DNA of 64,000 nucleotides from Flagellimonas yonaguniensis. Its GTDB lineage: Bacteria; Bacteroidota; Bacteroidia; Flavobacteriales; Flavobacteriaceae. The stretch lies in the NCBI RefSeq assembly GCF_029193885.1, contig NZ_JARFVB010000001.1:372001-436000 (forward strand). Direction: 5' to 3'. The translations under genes were made by a program, and so were the position numbers. Shown one piece after another: positions 60,742 through 64,000 of the stretch (position 1 is the first letter of the stretch; every line of letters begins with the position of its first letter). The notes below the pieces were generated by a model, which saw only the letters and a list, made by a program, of their open reading frames with translations, did not search any database and was not told where the DNA came from.

Positions 60742-63357
60742 CTATTCAGAAGCTCCTTCGTAAATCGCATTAAAAATCAATTTGTAGGTGCCGCGGGGTT
60801 GCGCCCTAAATTGTGGACGGAATGCAAATAAGATGGCCGAACCTTTTCCGTATTTCGCTTTGACCATCGCGGGCTTTTTGGCAATATATCGGTTTTCTCC
60901 CATGGCCCAGCCACTCATCAACAAGTCTTTGGCGGCATAGGTGGCGATTACTTCAACTTCGGGTGCGGGGGCATCTTCGATTTCTTCCTTACCGCCTTCG
61001 CCTGATTTTCTCTGGCTGTCTATTCTGAAAGCTCTACTCTTGTTGAACGAAACGGCAACAGTATCCTTCATTCCGAAGGCCAAAGGATGGCTTGTGTCCA
61101 CTCCTGTTTTGATCAAAGATCCTGGAATGAAAAAGCTATTGCTACTCACACCTGCTACGGCATCGCGCAAGGGCAATCCAAATTGTTCAATGACAAAATC
61201 GCTGGCTTCATCAAAGGCAATCAATGTTCCTCCATCGTCCACATAGTCACTAAGGGCCACAGAACCTTTTAGCCCGATTCCTCCCGTGAATTTTTCAGGC
61301 ATGCTCAAATTACTGTGTCCATGTAAAATGGAACTTGGTCTTTGAGATGGAATGATGATGGCATCATACTGGGAGAGATCCTTGGTTTTAATGTCGGCAT
61401 CGTGCAAGGTATCCAAGTCAAATTCATACTCATCCATTACAAAACGCGTCCACCCTTCATCCATGTTGGCCACCCAAGATTTGTACAGTCCCACTTTGGG
61501 CAAATGGATTTTCTTTAACTGAACCTCTGGCTTGGCAGCCAATCCCGTGAATACAAGTCCGTATTCATTGGCCAAGGACTCCATCAATTCCTTGTCGCCC
61601 GATACAATGTAAGACCCTGCCGGGAATGTTTCTTTTCCGGCCTTGAACTCGGTCATGCTCTTGTATGCGGTTCCTCCAGCCTTCAAAACCTTGTTGGTGG
61701 CGACCACAGAGGCATTGGTGTTTACGCTAAGCGCATATCCAAAAGAACCGTTTCTGTTGACATCGCCTTCGTAGTACTTAACAAGACCAGTGACTTTTTC
61801 GGTTGGCGCATTGAATGATTCGGCAATTTTGTCCACATCAATGCCCATTTGCATGGGCAATGTCCATCCGGCTAAGTCATAAGGTGTGTCTGGAGGCCCT
61901 CCAGGATATTGAAAACGTGTGGGGTAGTTTTGTTTTTCCATAAGGTCCAACAGATAAGGTCTAAAGGCTTGAGCAGTATATATCACATAAGAACCTTTTT
62001 CATATTCCTTACCATTGACCGTAAAGTTTTTGGTCGCTTTTTCAACTTCGATTCCTCCCCTTAGCAGAACGTTAACCAAGTTTACAGCTTCAAAAGAATC
62101 CCATTGCTCTTTACTGATGATGTAGGCAAACAAACCTTCGGTCTTACCTTTTTCAACTGCAGATTTGCCCATTTTGTATATGTTGTAGAGGTAGTTGCTC
62201 TTGCGGTCAGCTGCAAGGTCCAATGTGGCCCAAGTGGCTGTCAACATATAGTCGAGGGCATCCCTAAAATGGGATTCACCACCTTTCCATGGGTTAGGGT
62301 ACATTATATCGGTTCCATCGGTCGGAGTTCCTCCTGCAACGGTTTTGGGCAATTTTTCGGGGTCATAGAATCGTGGTGTGGGTGTGGCGTGACCTGTTTC
62401 GGTAAGGATGCCAATCATATTGTGGTAATAGGGTACGGTACGTGCTCCACCGTTCCAGAACATGGTATAATAGTTGTCTGCAATGGCTCCTGGCATGTTT
62501 TCCATAGAAAAACGCTTGGACATGGCGGAGCCTACCTCGCTAACGCCAGCGGTAATTGCAGGATGGATTTTGGGGTTTACAGGGTCTGCATAGGGGGGGA
62601 TTGAAATTTTTGTCCATGATGGCGAGGTTTGGTGATGGTTAAAAACAATCTGTGGATACCATTCATTGTACAACATTTTGGTTACATGATAAGTTTCCGG
62701 TAAGTTGTTCATAAACCAGTCCCTATTGTTGTCGTGCCCCATATAGTAATGGTAAAGAATCGGGGGGCGTGAGGTTTCATAGGGAGTTCCCAAATTTTTT
62801 CGATACCAATCAGTAACAATGTCCAAGCCATCAGGATTCATGTTTGGCATAATCATGGTAATTACATTTTCCCTGATTTTTTTCATTTCAGGGGTTTCCG
62901 AAGTAGCCAAGGTATAGGCCATTTCAGGTGTGAACTGTGTTCCTGCCAGTTCGGTGGAGTGAATACCTCCATCTACCCAAACAATGGCCTTTCCCTCTTG
63001 GGAGAGTTTAACAGCTTCTTCTTCGTTTACTTGGACACGTGCAAGTTTTGTGCTAATATCTTTCCATTTGCCCAATTCCGCAAGGTTTTTTTCTGTCGAA
63101 ACAAAAAGAACGTACATTTTTCGTCCCAATACTGTTTCCCCTATTTCAATCATTTTCACTCTGTTGGAAGCCTTATCCAGCTTAATCAGGTAATCTTCAA
63201 TTTGGGAATAATCGGCCAATTTGTAATCGTCCCCAAGCTTAAATCCAAGCACATCTTCAGGGGAAGGAACAGTTTGTGCTGTGGAAAATGTAGTGCAAGA
63301 CAAAGACATCACTACAGAGAGCAGCAATGTTTTAAAAGTCATTTTTTTAGAAGTCAT
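60742..63357 (-). CDS. Secreted M14-family zinc carboxypeptidase
   Basis: An 871-residue protein; the start is the ATG at 63357 or 63342 (MTSKKMTFKTLLLSVVMSLS), both inside a signal peptide that ends near TAQ. The peptidase domain covers about 30-400. The zinc ligands HxxE are in VDGGIHSTELAG and the third His in VFNHHQTSPSW; the catalytic Glu is likely in ILTETGHATP. The rest (about 400-871) has alpha/beta folds with a late segment (DYVDDGGTLIAFDEASDFVI) like class I glutamine-amidotransferase-type domains often fused to such peptidases. It is likely exported to degrade peptides. A hairpin terminator follows. Confidence 0.88.
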   Translation of the reverse strand: MTSKKMTFKTLLLSVVMSLSCTTFSTAQTVPSPEDVLGFKLGDDYKLADYSQIEDYLIKLDKASNRVKMIEIGETVLGRKMYVLFVSTEKNLAELGKWKDISTKLARVQVNEEEAVKLSQEGKAIVWVDGGIHSTELAGTQFTPEMAYTLATSETPEMKKIRENVITMIMPNMNPDGLDIVTDWYRKNLGTPYETSRPPILYHYYMGHDNNRDWFMNNLPETYHVTKMLYNEWYPQIVFNHHQTSPSWTKISIPPYADPVNPKIHPAITAGVSEVGSAMSKRFSMENMPGAIADNYYTMFWNGGARTVPYYHNMIGILTETGHATPTPRFYDPEKLPKTVAGGTPTDGTDIMYPNPWKGGESHFRDALDYMLTATWATLDLAADRKSNYLYNIYKMGKSAVEKGKTEGLFAYIISKEQWDSFEAVNLVNVLLRGGIEVEKATKNFTVNGKEYEKGSYVIYTAQAFRPYLLDLMEKQNYPTRFQYPGGPPDTPYDLAGWTLPMQMGIDVDKIAESFNAPTEKVTGLVKYYEGDVNRNGSFGYALSVNTNASVVATNKVLKAGGTAYKSMTEFKAGKETFPAGSYIVSGDKELMESLANEYGLVFTGLAAKPEVQLKKIHLPKVGLYKSWVANMDEGWTRFVMDEYEFDLDTLHDADIKTKDLSQYDAIIIPSQRPSSILHGHSNLSMPEKFTGGIGLKGSVALSDYVDDGGTLIAFDEASDFVIEQFGLPLRDAVAGVSSNSFFIPGSLIKTGVDTSHPLAFGMKDTVAVSFNKSRAFRIDSQRKSGEGGKEEIEDAPAPEVEVIATYAAKDLLMSGWAMGENRYIAKKPAMVKAKYGKGSAILFAFRPQFRAQPRGTYKLIFNAIYEGASE

Positions 63358-63492
63358 TTTTTTGAGTCAGTTATAATTTGATTGAAAATTAAGCATTTGT
63401 GGTGAGGTAATTAAATCTGGCTATTGGGAATTATGGCAGCAGAGGTTTTTTTGATGGGGTTGTAATCTGACAGATGAAAAAACAATGGATTC

Positions 63493-63936
63493 TTATTGAC
63501 CCCAATCCGGTTTTTTGCGGGATGCCTTTTTCTCTGCCGTTATCTTTTTGGATTTCAACCGTTTTTCCTTGGAAGATTTGGAAGGCTTGGTCGGTTTTCT
63601 CTTTTTGGGGACAACAAGTGCATTTTTGAGGGTTTCGAAAAAGCGTTTTACTACTAAATCCTTGTTTCGGTGTTGGCTTCGGGCTTCGTCACATTGAAGA
63701 ATCAAAGCACCGGCATTGGTCAACCGAGACTGCAATTTTAATTGGATACGTTGTTTTTCCCTGTCTGATAATCCTTCTGAGGCAGGTACATTAAAGGTAA
63801 GCTCCACTTTGGAGGAAACCTTGTTCACATGTTGTCCTCCTGCACCGCTGCTACGCATGGCTTTAAACTGTAACTCCCTATGAATTTGTTTTTTGTCCAA
63901 CCTGAAGCCTTCTGTTGATGGTCTCCAAAGATACAT
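63493..63936 (-). CDS. arfB: Alternative ribosome-rescue peptidyl-tRNA hydrolase ArfB
   Basis: A 147-residue protein of the class I release-factor type with the GGQ catalytic motif in FKAMRSSGAGGQHVNKVSSK. The basic C-terminal tail (KKRKPTKPSKSSKEKRLKSK) would enter the empty mRNA channel. It frees stalled ribosomes lacking a stop codon. The start is uncertain: the ATG at 63936 gives 147 residues, but by family length the TTG at 63900 (LDKKQIHRELQF) fits better. The choice affects whether it overlaps an upstream frame at the window edge. Confidence 0.9.
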   Translation of the reverse strand: MYLWRPSTEGFRLDKKQIHRELQFKAMRSSGAGGQHVNKVSSKVELTFNVPASEGLSDREKQRIQLKLQSRLTNAGALILQCDEARSQHRNKDLVVKRFFETLKNALVVPKKRKPTKPSKSSKEKRLKSKKITAEKKASRKKPDWGQ

Positions 63937-64000
63937 TAAGAAAAATGGTTGTTCCTTTTTCCTGTTTCTTATCGGAATTGAAAAAAACCATGGTGCCGTC
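63878..64000 (-). CDS. Possible C-terminal fragment of a gene cut by the right edge
   Basis: A minus-strand frame is open from base 64000 to a TAG at 63878, giving 40 residues (DGTMVFFNSDKKQEKGTTIF continuing to a polar end). It would overlap the 5' end of the arfB frame. If arfB starts at the TTG at 63900, this overlap is 23 bases and the fragment could be real. I cannot recognise the family from so few residues. Confidence 0.25.
   Translation of the reverse strand, partial: DGTMVFFNSDKKQEKGTTIFLNVSLETINRRLQVGQKTNS

Overview
The window is a chromosome segment of a member of the phylum Bacteroidota, most likely a marine Flavobacteriaceae of the Muricauda/Allomuricauda type. The basis is the codon and base use, weak Shine-Dalgarno signals, the protein families (MacB/FtsX permease arrays, DUF1684, TlpA-like proteins, a Bacteroidota-type integrase) and the gene order yceD-rpmF-fabH-accB-accC. 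The genus is an inference.

Region A (1-12.7 kb) is accessory DNA. At the left edge is a three-gene cassette on the minus strand: a zinc-ribbon/PD-(D/E)xK nuclease-like protein, a protein resembling the uracil-DNA-glycosylase superfamily, and the first 620 residues of a type IIG (Eco57I-like) restriction-modification enzyme cut by the window edge. Next come an XRE regulator, an AbiEi/AbiEii type IV toxin-antitoxin pair, and the body of an integrative mobilizable element: mobilization genes with a relaxase, a toprim primase, an SF3 helicase, an excisionase-like HTH protein, an unknown membrane protein and a tyrosine integrase. The element carries a large inverted repeat that could be oriT, an iteron cluster (TGATGACA), and at its right end a fragment resembling a tRNA 3' end followed by a terminator. 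The last suggests integration into a tRNA gene whose intact copy lies outside the window.

Region B (12.8-22.6 kb) holds two envelope proteins and two complete histidine kinase/NtrC-type (sigma-54) regulator modules. The first module (plus strand) is followed by a near-consensus sigma-54 promoter with palindromes upstream, driving an Rnk/GreA-fold protein, a small secreted protein and a membrane four-helix sensor-like protein. The second module (minus strand), with a second GreA-fold-like protein, is divergent from region C.

Region C (22.6-49.95 kb) is the most striking part. It is a single co-directional run of TolC-like outer-membrane factor, membrane-fusion protein, MacB-type ATPase, NINE consecutive paralogous FtsX/MacB permeases of 770-816 residues, a secreted class-C beta-lactamase-fold serine hydrolase, and a second ATPase with altered signature and D-loop residues. 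The divergent promoter region has several palindromes and a repeated TTTGGCACA motif. I infer a tripartite export or envelope-remodelling system under two-component control, with one ATPase/TolC/MFP set shared by many permeases.

Region D (50-64 kb) is mostly housekeeping: an FAD oxidoreductase, accC, accB, fabH, rpmF, yceD (DUF177), pdxA, riboflavin synthase, a sodium:solute symporter, a TauE/SafE exporter, a solitary AbiH-type phage-defence gene, a secreted M14 metallopeptidase and the ribosome-rescue hydrolase ArfB. Clear hairpin terminators separate several of these units. No rRNA, complete tRNA or CRISPR array was seen.
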